Shown one piece after another: positions 10,301 to 19,630 of a DNA stretch of 23,513 bases; within the stretch, counting starts at the first letter, position 1; each line of letters starts with the position of its first letter. The notes below the pieces were generated by a model. That model was not told where the DNA came from. It was given only the letters and a program-made list of their open reading frames with translations, and searched no databases. Position numbers and translations under genes: made by a program. The DNA comes from Zychaea mexicana (lineage: Eukaryota > Mucoromycota > Mucoromycetes > Mucorales > Lichtheimiaceae). Location of the stretch: positions 1 to 23,513 of the forward strand of contig NW_026516915.1 of assembly GCF_025766255.1 (NCBI RefSeq). The letters run 5' to 3'.

Positions 10301-11281
10301 AGCTATATGTAGCATTCTCCCACGTACGCTCACCCCAGAATCTTACAATCTGTCTTCTCCCTCCCGAACCCCCTACTGCACAATCTGCTCCCACTACGCT
10401 TAACATCGTTCACAGAGAAGCTTTGACAACTCTATCTACCTAACCTCAGTCATATAATAACGGCCTTCCTTATCACCTAAAACCCTCTTCGTTCCCTATC
10501 AACATCACTATATAGATTTCTTTTCCGTCTCTCTCTTTTTTATTGTACATAACATTACACAGAATGCTTTTCATTCAACCTGTGAGATGGTGATAACGAA
10601 GTAGGGTTTCGGGTTTTAGGGTTATCTTGACCATGCTTAAATAGTAATATCGTGTATATATTCTGATACAGCCTCTGCTCCAAAACGACTGATTCAGCCT
10701 TGCTCTGGGCAGCCACTGGGGGGTTTGGGGGGCTTGCCCCCCAATAAAGGGGGTCTGGGGGAAGCCCCCAGCGAGCCACCGAGCCGTAGCTCCGGAGGTG
10801 TTGACCCGAAGCGAAGCGGAGGGGCTCAACACCGCAGGTGCGAAGGCGACAAAGGCTCGTTATTTCTAATTCCTCTTTTTCTAGTTGGATTGCCAAGATC
10901 GGCCAAGCCTAGCCATACAATAACTGTCGGTTATCGTATGCTGGCTTTCTACAAGCAAGCTGGCACCTGGCCAATCCTCTTTTCCGACAAGTTTAACTGG
11001 CCTTTCTTCCTCTCCGTACGTAACCTTTTTCTTTCTCACCCTGCTTTTTACTAACATACTTTCTTTAGTTCTCCTCGGACAACTGGGCCTATTTGGAGGA
11101 AAATGACTTTTCTCCTTTGCGTCCTTTAATCACACCAATCATTCCTACAATGAACTATCTGACATCGTTCGAGAATGTTGGCTTCTTCTTACATCATATT
11201 CAGTCATTAGTAAATATGATGGCTGAAGCCAAGAGTCAAGAACGTGCCTATGGCCGTTATTATCATACTTTTGGTCATTAG
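4341..11281 (+). CDS. gene 1: unknown 354-aa protein, seven exons, Helitron in intron 5
   Basis: Exons read as 4341-4392, 4449-4505, 4563-4737, 4807-4901, 4961-5302, 10885-11015 and 11069-11281. Total coding length is 1065 nt, ending in TAG, with every junction in phase. I do not recognise the family. The N-terminal ~95 residues include a Q/E/D-rich acidic linker (QQQQQEQEDVEDVEEE). The rest is a mixed, globular-looking domain with many aromatic residues and no obvious catalytic motif, signal peptide or membrane segment. Exon 5 ends AAA G and exon 6 starts TT GGA, so the split codon is restored across the 5.6 kb Helitron-bearing intron. The start is the first ATG after the conserved leader segment. 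Two AATAAA signals follow the stop. Its 5' leader resembles that of gene 2. Whether the long intron is spliced in vivo is unknown, so this may be a functional knockout. Confidence 0.7.
5509..10443 (+). CDS. Helitron Rep (HUH, two-tyrosine) - Pif1-like helicase protein
   Basis: Five exons read as 5509-5553, 5619-6234, 6311-7013, 7133-10047 and 10121-10443: 4602 nt, about 1533 aa, open throughout, typical of full-length RepHel proteins. The N-terminal third carries a Cys pair motif (CYSCGARVWPWE) and the Helitron-like N-domain phrases FRIQGSVYH and FAQIYIYD. The Rep domain has LFITVTCNPEWPEI, the HUH motif in RGLPHAHIILIL (about residue 550) and the tyrosine motif KYLYKYVYKG (about 688). The SF1B helicase has Walker A GPGGTGKTF (about 1075), Walker B IIWDEAPM, GGDFRQTLPVV, and a C-terminal AFAMTINKSQGQTL followed by GQLYVAFSHVRS, completed by the last exon. 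In Helitrons this protein nicks, unwinds and rejoins element ends during rolling-circle transposition. The ATG is the first in frame and gives a 15-codon first exon; that exon is the least certain part. Confidence 0.92.
10444..10717. other. Helitron 3' non-coding region
   Basis: Between the Rep-helicase stop and the GC-rich palindromes. AT-rich, with the phrase AGGGTTTCGGGTTTTAGGGTT (one base over 20 if run on) near 10602-10622, which superficially resembles telomere repeats but is not a repeated array. No gene seen. Confidence 0.4.
10718..10850. repeat. GC-rich palindrome cluster near the Helitron 3' end
   Basis: A sharp GC-rich island in AT-rich surroundings with three stem-loops. At 10725-10744, TTGGGGGGC pairs with GCCCCCCAA around a TT loop. 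At 10755-10771, CTGGGGG pairs with CCCCCAG around AAG. At 10797-10833, GGTGTTGA pairs with TCAACACC around a GC-rich loop. It could be the subterminal, replication-terminating part of the Helitron, a separate GC-rich hairpin element inserted into it, or a transcription-related structure. Confidence 0.75.
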
Positions 11282-11341
11282 AAAATTCATTTTGTCTCTC
11301 TCTCTCCCTTTCCATCATAACTTTCTTCTCTTTTTCCACCA

Positions 11342-11368
11342 AATAAAATCATCAATGTCTTCAATAAA
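11342..11368 (+). terminator. polyadenylation signals for gene 1
   Basis: AATAAA at 11342-11347 and again at 11363-11368, about 60-85 nt after the gene 1 stop codon, in AT-rich sequence. Confidence 0.55.
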
Positions 11369-11492
11369 AAATATGTCTTAACAAAAAAATGTAGCCTTTT
11401 GAAAAAATCATCAAGATACTGTAGAACCTTCTAGAATCTATCAAAACCAGTCACCATCTCTTTAAAGCTCAGTTTTTAAAGTCAGAAAAAAG

Positions 11493-11500
11493 TATATAAA
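11493..11500 (+). promoter_or_regulatory. TATA box of gene 2
   Basis: TATATAAA followed about 25-55 nt later by a pyrimidine stretch (TTTTCTCCTTCCCCC) suited to transcription start, and then by a GTGAGT donor at 11554. A second TATATAAAA at 11577-11585 lies inside the proposed 5'UTR intron and is a less likely alternative. Confidence 0.5.
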
Positions 11501-11553
11501 GAGACAACATTTGAAACACTTTTCTCCTTCCCCCAACTTTTAGTTACCAAAAT

Positions 11554-12004
11554 GTGAGTGTACAGCTGCTCTTTACTATATAAAAGTCCTGGTGCCTTTT
11601 CTGTCTTTTTAGTGGGTTTTTCTCCCTTCTTTCCTATTTAGTCATTTTGGTGGATTTTTCTCCCTTCCTTCCTATTTAGTCGTTTTGGTAGATTTTTCTC
11701 CTATCTTTCTTGTTTAGTCACTTGGGTAGATTTTTCTCCTGTCTTTCCTTTTCAGTCATTTGGACGATTTTTCCTTTTCTGTTCTTTGGGTAGAGTTTTC
11801 CCCTATCTTTCCTCTTTTGTCCTTTTAGTAGATTTTTCTCCCTTCTTTCCTTTTGGGACATTTAGGTGGATTTTTCTCCTCTCTTTCCATTTCTGCCATT
11901 CAGTTACATTTTCACTCTTCAATCATTATTTGAAAATCATCTTTTTCCCTTTATTTTTTTACGTGCTTCCGATGTAAATACTTATACTAATCATTTAACA
12001 ATAG
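11554..12004 (+). promoter_or_regulatory. probable 5'UTR intron of gene 2 with 36 bp minisatellite
   Basis: Donor GTGAGT at 11554, branch-like TACTAAT about 20 nt before acceptor AACAATAG ending at 12004, and ATG at 12041. Roughly 11592-11905 is made of about eight units of a GG.GGATTTTTCTCCCTTC / TTTCCTATTTAGTCATTTT repeat. The unit, copy number, array length and distance to the ATG parallel the leader of gene 1. Function is unknown; an intronic enhancer or a bound repeat tract is possible. Confidence 0.5.
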
Positions 12005-13094
12005 CTTTTTCAAGAACCCCTTTTTTTTAAAAAATCAAACATGTCTTCCAACAACTCTAGCTCTTATGCTTCAAAGGTCCGCTCGTGGGCTTCGTTTGCC
12101 AAGTCGTTCGTCGCTGGTAACAGCCAGTTGCCTGTTGAGGACTCGGTTTCGCCTTTGCCTTTGCTGCCGCAGCAAGAGCCTTTCCCTGCTTTGCCTGCTA
12201 GCCAATCGTCTCCCTTGTTGGCTTCTCCGGCTGTAGCTCTGGCCCCTGTCCATCAGGGTAACCGTTCACCTCGTCGGGAACGTAGAAACTCCTTGGAAAG
12301 TCTTCCATCGGATTTTAGCTGGGATGATTCCCAAGAGGCTGCTACTTGTAAATATCATTCCTCTCTCATTTTTCTTTCCTATTTACATCTGATTCTCTGA
12401 AAATGAAAATGCACTTCTTTTTTTAGCTCCCAAGACTGCTTCCCCTCCTTTGTTGAAAAAGAGAAAGGTTATAGAATCAAGCTCTCCAGTACGAAATGCT
12501 GGTTCTAGTATCTCTGGTGCTCATACAAACCAGCCGCTGGTCGCTCCTCGTCGTCCTGCCTTGGAAAAAGGAAAGTTCCGGGCTCAGCCCAGTGCTGTAC
12601 GTACACAGCAACCGGTATTGCAATCTACCCAAAAGTCGTCAATTGCAATTTCAGACCGTTCAGATATCAGTCAAGGTAAACTTATAAAAGTATTCACACT
12701 GTCATTTTCTACTTACTAAAAATAATGCAATCGTCAAACTTTCAAAACACTTCAGATAATCGCAAACCGGGTACTCCAAGCAAAAGTATGTATCCATAGC
12801 CATTTTACTCTTTTACAATCTCTAATTTTTTACATCTACATAGTTTTCAAAAGACGTCCTGCTCCTGCTATCTCATCAACACCACCATCTACCCAAGCAT
12901 CTCATCACCGATCAGCTCTGCCTTCCTCATCATCGTCATCTTCTTTCCGTCCGCAACATACACCTATACACAAGAAAATTACCAACACAAACATACATAC
13001 TAGCAGCAGTAGTGATTCGGATAGTGAATCTAGTGTGGATAGTGACAGTACGGAGCCTGGTACTTCCCAGCCATCACAGCATTACGGTGTTCTT

Positions 13095-13384
13095 TGTGGA
13101 ATTGAAGAATGTACCTTATATTTTTCTTCAAAATCTGCACGTAAGCGACACATTCGGAAAATGCACCAAAAAAAAGTTAATGTTAAATATCCAAACGATC
13201 ATGGTGTGTATCTTTTCTATACTATCTACCATTTAAAGTGCATTGAAATACTAATCACTTTATAGGAAAAGTAACTACACTTCTTGTGGATGCCAACCAC
13301 TATGTGCATTGCCGTTGTGGCTTCAAGTCTACCAACTTTCAAGTCATACAGCGCCACTGTAGAAACTGTAATTTACCTTTGCCT
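13095..13384 (+). other. gene 2 zinc fingers (C2H2 plus CxC..HxxxC type)
   Basis: Finger 1 (about residue 280) reads CGIEEC with HIRKMH 12 residues later, i.e. C-x4-C-x12-H-x4-H. Finger 2, in the next exon (about residue 331), reads CRC with HCRNC 12 residues later. Tandem fingers of this kind at the N terminus are known in fungal RecQ-like subtelomeric and mobile proteins. A DNA-binding role is inferred. Copy 2 is identical here at 21166-21455. Confidence 0.75.
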
Positions 13385-14476
13385 GCCCCAACAGAACAAC
13401 CTGCTGTCACTGTACCTGCTTTGAATGTAGCATCTTTAAGCAATCATGCACCTATTGCAAATGCTTTTACTCGCTTGGAACCTGCCTTTGGCCCAACCTC
13501 AAATGTCAACACCGACAATAAACAAATCCCTTGGTTTTTCGTCCATACCAAGTGGTATGACATTGTTGAGGAGTGGAAAACAGGTAGTTATCATTTTATG
13601 TTAATAGCTATCCTACATTTATAGCATCGTATGTGTATTCACCATTCTCTTAATAGCACATAGCCAACACCAACAACAACATCCTACCAATACGTCAAGA
13701 AACATCCCTCTCACTCTATATGACTTGACAAAGAAAATACACGCAGAGGAAAATATACTTAAAGTTGTCGCCAAGGTTAACAAGCAGCTTTTTGTTCGTT
13801 TACACAATTCTGTTCATGAGAAAGATTATACATTGCGTCGCTATCTCAAACAGAAAAAGTAAGTGTTCAATTCATCTTCTTTTCATCAATCATCTACTCT
13901 AATTCATCTATCCCCTTTAGGCTCTCTGAACCTCTCCCTGATCATGGCCTTAATCAACTCGAACGTGCTAGCATCCAACGCTATACACAAACAGGCGCTA
14001 ATCTTTTAATCTTTTTACTTCGCATCCGTCGTTCACCACACTGGTCTTCTGTTTTGGGTACTTGGTCTTCAACTATCAATACAATCCTCACCAATATTGC
14101 AGCATTATCAGCAAATGTCAATCCAGCACAATTGTCATCACAAACGGCTACACAAATCGAATCACAAATTTGCAAATTGTGGATTACTTTATTGAAAGAA
14201 GAAAAACCTTTTGATGTCGCTACAAATGGATATACTATCGCTCGATTTGTCATTGCTTCTTCCTTGCAGTTCAATGGCCAATTCAAAGACGTTTCCTCGA
14301 TTGCACCATTTATCTCTCAAATCAAGTACTGGTTCCGTCTACTCTTACTCAACAACATATATACAAATTATGCTAGTCAGAATTTAATTACAGTGTAAGT
14401 TCTTTGCTTTTTTTTGGACTTCCATATTAGCCATTTTACACTCATATAACAATATCATCTACAAACTCTTTTTTAG

Positions 14477-15588
14477 CTTCACCGCAGACTACCAACAGTA
14501 TCTGATTGATGGCAAAGCATCTGCATATGCTGCTATTGCTGAGTATAGTCGCATTGCTTCCATTTCAGACTCATCAGAGTTTGTCACAGATAAGATTGTC
14601 TGGACACCACACTCCAACCATCTGTCACTTGCCATGGTCGAAACCAACGAGCGTATTCATGTACATGATTTACGTCTCTTAGCCAACAATTTAAAAACCA
14701 CTATACAACAGAAAATACGTAAACTCACATTCGACATCGACCTTAATAATCTTCTTGAATTCCGCAACAACAAACCAATCCATTTATACGACGATTTCAA
14801 CAATCGAACCATCAACTATTCATTTTTCACCGACCCAAAGAACAACCTCCGGCATCAATTCGGCCACATTCTCCATCATATACACACGACCCCACACTAT
14901 CCGTCATTATATTCAACATATAACAAACAACAAAACAACATACAATATATCCGCCATTAAAACATACATCACAATAGCTGAACAAATCCAACGTGATTTG
15001 TTCATGCTCATGCACCTCACGTATGGCCAAACAGCTCGGGCCACAGAGCTAGAAGGCACTTTACTACAAAACACGACACACGCAACACGCAACTTATACT
15101 GGTCAAATGAACATCAAACATTGATGCTTCTTACAACATACCAAAAAACTCGTAATATTAAACAACGTGACCAAGCAATTGCCCGTTTCATTCCTCACTC
15201 TCTTGTCCGCCTATTTCTCCACTACATCATATTCATCCGACCTATAGAAAGGTATTTACATTTTAAAAGTCTATCATGCAATGTCTCATTCTATTCTTTT
15301 CTCTAGCCTCTTCATTTATGAATGCTCAACTTCACAGCAAAAAATGCTCGATACAATGGCATACTTCTTTATACGCAACGGCGCTAAAATGTCAGCTGAC
15401 CTGCTCCGAACACACTTGCAAGCCCGCTGGCATCAACTCCTTCCTTCTCGCCTTAGTTTTCAAGATTATCGCCATGTGTCCGTTGCATTATCACCTATCA
15501 CATCCAACACTTGCTCGCACACCATGGCTCAAATTATACAGTGGACCTGCAGGCAGGCCACTCGTCAAAACTGCCGCACATAACTAGC
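14477..15588 (+). other. predicted tyrosine recombinase catalytic region of gene 2
   Basis: The motifs fall in the order of the lambda-integrase/Xer/Cre fold. Box I arginine: TARATELEGT (Arg codon 15037-15039). Beta-hairpin lysine: TTYQKTRN (Lys 15145-15147). Box II: SFQDYRHVSV (Arg 15470-15472), resembling the Xer-type LRH. Then LQAGHSS (His 15559-15561), with a downstream position about nine residues later where HNY would place the tyrosine. The His-to-Tyr spacing matches XerD-type enzymes. In this copy the last part is out of frame, and the tyrosine position reads TAG. The usual box II His is replaced by Gln in my alignment. The assignment is motif-based and unproven. Confidence 0.55.
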
Positions 15589-15741
15589 ACAGGCATCAAC
15601 AGACTCGAAGCACTTCTTCTGTAGCAATAGAAGAGTATTTATTGCTTCTGAAATGTGGCATGATTTTCTTGGTATATTATCTTTGTTCTCATACTTTCAC
15701 AACCTATCATTGAAATGTATTCACCACTCGTCAATTATAGG

Positions 15742-17225
15742 TGTCGGCCCTGGGCGTCATCTCTTTCCGGGTGCTATTCCGCAGGCGGAACAAGACCAAG
15801 TTGCTGCCCAGCATGGTAAATTCTTGGCAAACGTGGCTGCTGCAGAGAATGTGGCATTGCTTGAGATGCAACACCGTTTGCAAGTACAAAATGACTTGGA
15901 CAGGCGCCAGTCAACAACCACTTCAACACCACCAGCACTTCCGCAAGGTACATCCTTTTTTTTCATCATCCTTACATGTAAAATCATAATTAATATTGCT
16001 CTCTACATAGGCACATCCATCACACCACAGCTGCTTAATGCACTTGGTAAAGCCACTAACTCGCTGTCGCCTTCCTTCCGATCATTCGAACAGGCACAGC
16101 TTATCACCACCGTCATCTCCCGCAAATCTAGCATACTTGCCATCCAACCCACAGGCTCTGGTAAGTCCCTGCTATTCCTTGTCCCTGCACTCGTCGAGTC
16201 ACATTTGACAACCGTCGTCGTGGTCCCACTTGTCGCACTTTTGGCCGATATGAAACGCCGGATTCAGCAAGCTGGGTTGTCTGTAATAGAATATACTCCG
16301 GATATCACTATACAGCACCCCTTGCCTAACATCATCATCGTCCAAGTTGAACATGCTAGCAGTCAACGGTTCCTCAACATTGTGCAGCAAATCAACGACC
16401 ATAATCAGCTAGCCCGAGTCGTAATTGATGAGGTGCATACAGCAATCACATGGCGTTCATTCCGTCCGGCATTATATACACTCCTTTTCCTCCGTTCACT
16501 CACCGTTCCATTCCTTCTTTTATCCGCAACAATTCCACTATCATTCGAATCCGACTTACGTGACATGTTTGGCGCAGACCTTTTAATTATACGACAGCCG
16601 TCAATGCGACCAAACCTCTGTTATCAAATTATCAACACCACCAATCCACAAGCTGCAGCGATATCACACCTACAAGCTCAGTATTCACCATCATCATCAC
16701 CGTTATCCACCATCATCTACTGCTCTGCAGTAGATGCAACAACATCCATCAGTAACAAGCTTAAACAAGCATTACCGCACTATAGTACACAAATATCTTT
16801 CTTCCACCGTAATCTTTCGGTAGATGAAAAACATAAACGAACAACTGCCTTTGTTTCCGGTGAGCTGAAAATCATGGTTGCAACAAGTGCATTCGGTGCT
16901 GGCATCGATTGCTCTACAATCTCAACAGTGATTCACCTCGGTGGCTCTGCATCAATCCTTGATTATGCTCAAGAAACTGGTCGTTCTGGTCGTAGTGGTT
17001 CCTGTGCACGGTGTCTGTACTTTGTTGACGTTGAACGCCAAAAAAGACAGATACAAAATCTAAAAAGAGTAAACCGGCACCTATCCCCGTGGCAAGCATT
17101 CAATGATGTTATTTTAGCATCAAAGTGCATCCGGCAGATACTTGCAGAGTCTTTAGACTCTCAAGTTACCAACTGCTTTGGGTACGGTAATGTCGAGCTT
17201 TGCTCATATTGCCAAAAAATCAAAG
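15742..17225 (+). other. RecQ-type superfamily 2 helicase core of gene 2
   Basis: Motif order: motif 0 FRSFEQAQLI, motif I QPTGSGKS (16151-16168 encode TGSGKS), motif Ia VPLVALLADM, motif II VIDEVHTA (DEVH rather than the common DEAH), motif III LLSATIP, motif IV IIYCSAV, motif V SAFGAGIDCSTI and motif VI QETGRSGRSG. A CSYC pair follows near the end, as in RecQ zinc-binding regions. In RecQ enzymes these motifs drive ATP-dependent 3'-5' unwinding. All core motifs are intact in this copy, and one 63 nt intron (15948-16010) interrupts before the core. Confidence 0.88.
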
Positions 17226-17435
17226 GTATACACACAGTTTCGTTTTACTATTCAATTATTAGACACTTAAGCTTCCAACCTATTTGTAGATTCTCCTCTC
17301 CCTCCTTCTACTACTGTCCGCCCCTCAACCAATTGGATTATCGATCACACACCACCATCAATTGTACGTATCTACAAAGTCATCTTTGTTATTACTCTAT
17401 CAGCATTTTGTACTAAGCTATACACCTTTCCTTAG

Positions 17436-17971
17436 CCGACACCAATTGACGCATATCTTGGTCTTTCTCGAAAGAGAAAGTACATATCGGATGCTGACAA
17501 CTTCAAGTCAGTTATGATGATAGCCAAGGATCACTGCATCCTATGCTTATTCACTTTTGGCATAGCTGAAAGTGAGCATACAACCTCTCCCAGTGCATTG
17601 CTCACATTGGACAATGCTTCCGTTGTTTTGGTGAGCATTATGTCTCTAATCCAGCATGTGTGAAACCAATTAGGGAGGGCTTTTGCAAAAAGTGCCTTAT
17701 TCCTAACCAGTGGAACCAGACCATCTTCCATGATGGTAACTGGTCGAACTGTAGTGGTACCTATGAGGACCTACTATACCGTCTCTGCTGGGCAGCCTAT
17801 CGGCGTAAGCCCCAATTTATCCGCCAAGCTGGTTATAAAGAAAGTCACCTTCAAGCAATCGAAATTCAACAAGATTTTGCATACTGGCTTATAGCTGCTG
17901 GCCCCCACACATATCCCAATAATGCCATGCATCTAGGCCATATCATTCTATCACACTTCTTTGTTACTTAA
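17436..17971 (+). other. Cys-rich C-terminal tail of gene 2
   Basis: After DHCILCLFTFGIAESEH the frame must change near 17590 (CCC run) to continue as CIAHIGQCFRCFGEHY and then FCKKC. The regularly spaced CxxC-type pairs suggest a zinc-bound module. The last ~90 residues have a predicted-helical look and end at TAA 17969-17971. Tails with several Cys pairs are typical of this helicase group; the binding partner is unknown. Confidence 0.6.
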
Positions 17972-18397
17972 AACGTTTACCTCTCTGCTCTCCTCTTTTT
18001 ATCTCTTTACACATACTTTCTCTTCTCCCCTTCTCTTTTTTATTATACTATATCTCCCTTATCTCTATTTTCTCTTTTTCTTTCTTGATTGCCACCCCCT
18101 TTTCTCTTATTTCTCTTAAATATATCATACTTCTTTATAGATCGATTTACACATATAAAAAAGTGTTCTAGTGCTAAGTGTTTGACTTTGTCCAAAAATG
18201 ATACTTGATATCATTTATATAGATACGATACAAATGCAAATCAAAGACTTGAAGCTGCCATATAGCTATTTGTTATATTTTTCAGGTCGAATGTTTTCCC
18301 TCAAATTCTGCTGAAAAAATGACGATTGTCATTTGAACGTACATACATGTATACTGATCCCACTGCTTGAAGGGGCCAAAGATTCAACCTCAAAATC
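17972..18397. other. AT- and pyrimidine-rich 3' spacer
   Basis: CT-rich up to about 18110, then AT-rich. No gene, RNA or clear repeat recognised. Confidence 0.5.
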
Positions 18398-18770
18398 CAC
18401 CTAGTCTACATAAGAGTATACTATATATTCAATAGTAAATTTGTCATATCATTATCATATATTAAGTAAGTAAGGTTTTTCATCATAATAAATCATGTTC
18501 CTGAGCTGTTTCTGATGCCAAATATTTAAAAAAATTGTGGAGTCCACCCGGGGTCTACCTGGGTGGACTGGGTAGACTTGGTAGAGTATACCTTATGCTC
18601 AACAGTATAAATGGCTTATATCTCCGCAATGTACTAATTAAGTAAGGTTTTTCATCATAATAAATCGTGTTCCTGGGCCTTTTCTGATGCCAAATATCTA
18701 AAAATATTTTGGAGTCCACCTGGAGTCTACCTGGGTGGACTGGGTAGACTGGACCTACTAAGTAATTGCC
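18398..18770. repeat. 172 bp tandem repeat, about two copies
   Basis: TAAGGTTTTTCATCATAATA begins at 18471 and 18643 (period 172 bp). Both units contain TTTCTGATGCCAAATAT and the inverted pair GTCTACC..GGTAGAC around TGGGTGGACTG. A weaker partial unit precedes them from about 18398 (CCACCTAGTCTACATAAGAG). Confidence 0.75.
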
Positions 18771-18784
18771 GTGGCAACTCTATA

Positions 18785-19610
18785 GGTTGTTACTTTTATT
18801 TTTGCCAGTAGAGTATAATACAATCGCATATCCACCGACTGTTCCTGCTGTCACTCCTTCAAAAACCATCGAAGAGACATGCTACAACAATTGTCGTGCT
18901 CGGAAGACGCTGCGCGTTCGATTGGCGGTCGTTGTGTACAATTCGATTCAGTGGATCGTGAGACCGTCGTCGCTTTGTGTGTTTATTGCTGTTATTTTTG
19001 CTGCTGGTGTATAAGAACATAGCACTGGCTCGACTGTTGTTGTTCGTACTCCTCCAAAACCCATCGCAGAGACATGCAACAACAATCGTCGTGTTCGGGA
19101 GAAGTTGCGCGTTCGATTGGTGGTCGTTGTGTACAATTCGAATCAGTGGATCGTGAGACCGTCGTCGCCTTCGTGGTTGTTACTTTTATTTTTGCCAGTA
19201 GAGTATAATACAATCGCATATCCACCGACTGTTCCTGCTGTCACTCCTTCAAAAACCATCGCAGAGACATGCAACAACAATCGTCGTGTTCGGGAGAAGT
19301 TGCGCGTTCGATTGGTGGTCGTTGTGTACAATTCGAATCAGTGGATCGTGAGACCGTCGTCGCCTTCGTGGTTGTTACTTTTATTTTTGCCAGTAGGGTG
19401 TAATACAATCGCATATCCATCGACTGTTCCTGCTGTCACTCCTTCAAAAACAATCGCAGAGACATGCCACTACGACCGTCGTGTTCGGAAGAAGCTGCTC
19501 GTTCGACTGATTTTTGTTGTATGCTATTTGAATCAGTGGATCGTGAGACCGTCGTCGCTTTGTGTGGTTATTGCTGTTATTTTTGTTGTTGTACATGAAA
19601 TAGCACCGCC
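18785..19610. repeat. 195 bp tandem repeat array, right copy
   Basis: The same unit as at 2470-3290, with landmarks at 18951, 19146, 19341 and 19536: a very regular 195 bp period. A 240-codon open frame (19105-19827) runs through it in phase because 195 is divisible by three. It repeats the same peptide and is not called as a gene. Confidence 0.9.
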
Positions 19611-19630
19611 ATTCTCATCGTGGCTATACA

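Larger units (their letters stand above)
5331..10869 (+). mobile_element. Helitron (rolling-circle transposon), probably autonomous
   Basis: Identified by the encoded Rep-helicase (5509-10443). The ends are inferred. The 5' end is placed at TCTATAATATAATAG (5331), preceded by A. The 3' end is placed at CTAA (10866-10869), followed by T. This fits TC..CTRR insertion between A and T. Removing this span leaves a 43 nt host intron (5303-5330 plus 10870-10884) with a good pyrimidine tract and acceptor, slightly shorter than its neighbours (56-69 nt). An alternative 3' end is CTAG at 10881-10884, also followed by T, but that coincides with the host splice acceptor. The strong palindromes at 10725-10833 lie 33 nt or more upstream of CTAA, farther than usual; only a weak 4 bp hairpin is closer. 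Confidence 0.75.
12041..17971 (+). pseudogene. gene 2, copy 1: zinc finger - predicted tyrosine recombinase - RecQ-type helicase, frameshifted
   Basis: Exons read as 12041-12347, 12427-12675, 12756-12785, 12844-13203, 13266-13583, 13657-13858, 13921-14394, 14477-15251, 15307-15671, 15742-15947, 16011-17225, 17290-17363 and 17436-17971, with about 1700 aa of coding potential. In order: Ser/Pro-rich N terminus, nuclear-localisation-like LLKKRKV, zinc fingers, a helical region, YR-like motifs, RecQ-type helicase, Cys-rich tail. The helicase, finger and tail arrangement resembles fungal telomere-linked helicase-like proteins. Breaks: a 2 nt loss near 14900 relative to copy 2; frame changes between about 15540 and 15650 with in-frame stops; one near 17590 by a CCC run. 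The breaks are either decay or uncorrected assembly indels. Confidence 0.8.

Noticed and set aside
10602..10622. Telomere-like TTAGGG words
   Set aside because: Only a couple of imperfect words, inside the Helitron 3' region; not an array.
10881..10884. CTAG as the Helitron 3' end
   Set aside because: Possible, but it coincides with the gene 1 splice acceptor. CTAA at 10866-10869 leaves a complete host intron end, so it is preferred, without certainty.
11551..11553. Upstream ATG at 11552-11554 as the start of gene 2
   Set aside because: It overlaps a GTGAGT donor and its frame has no support; the ATG at 12041 opens the exon whose frame continues through the later exons.
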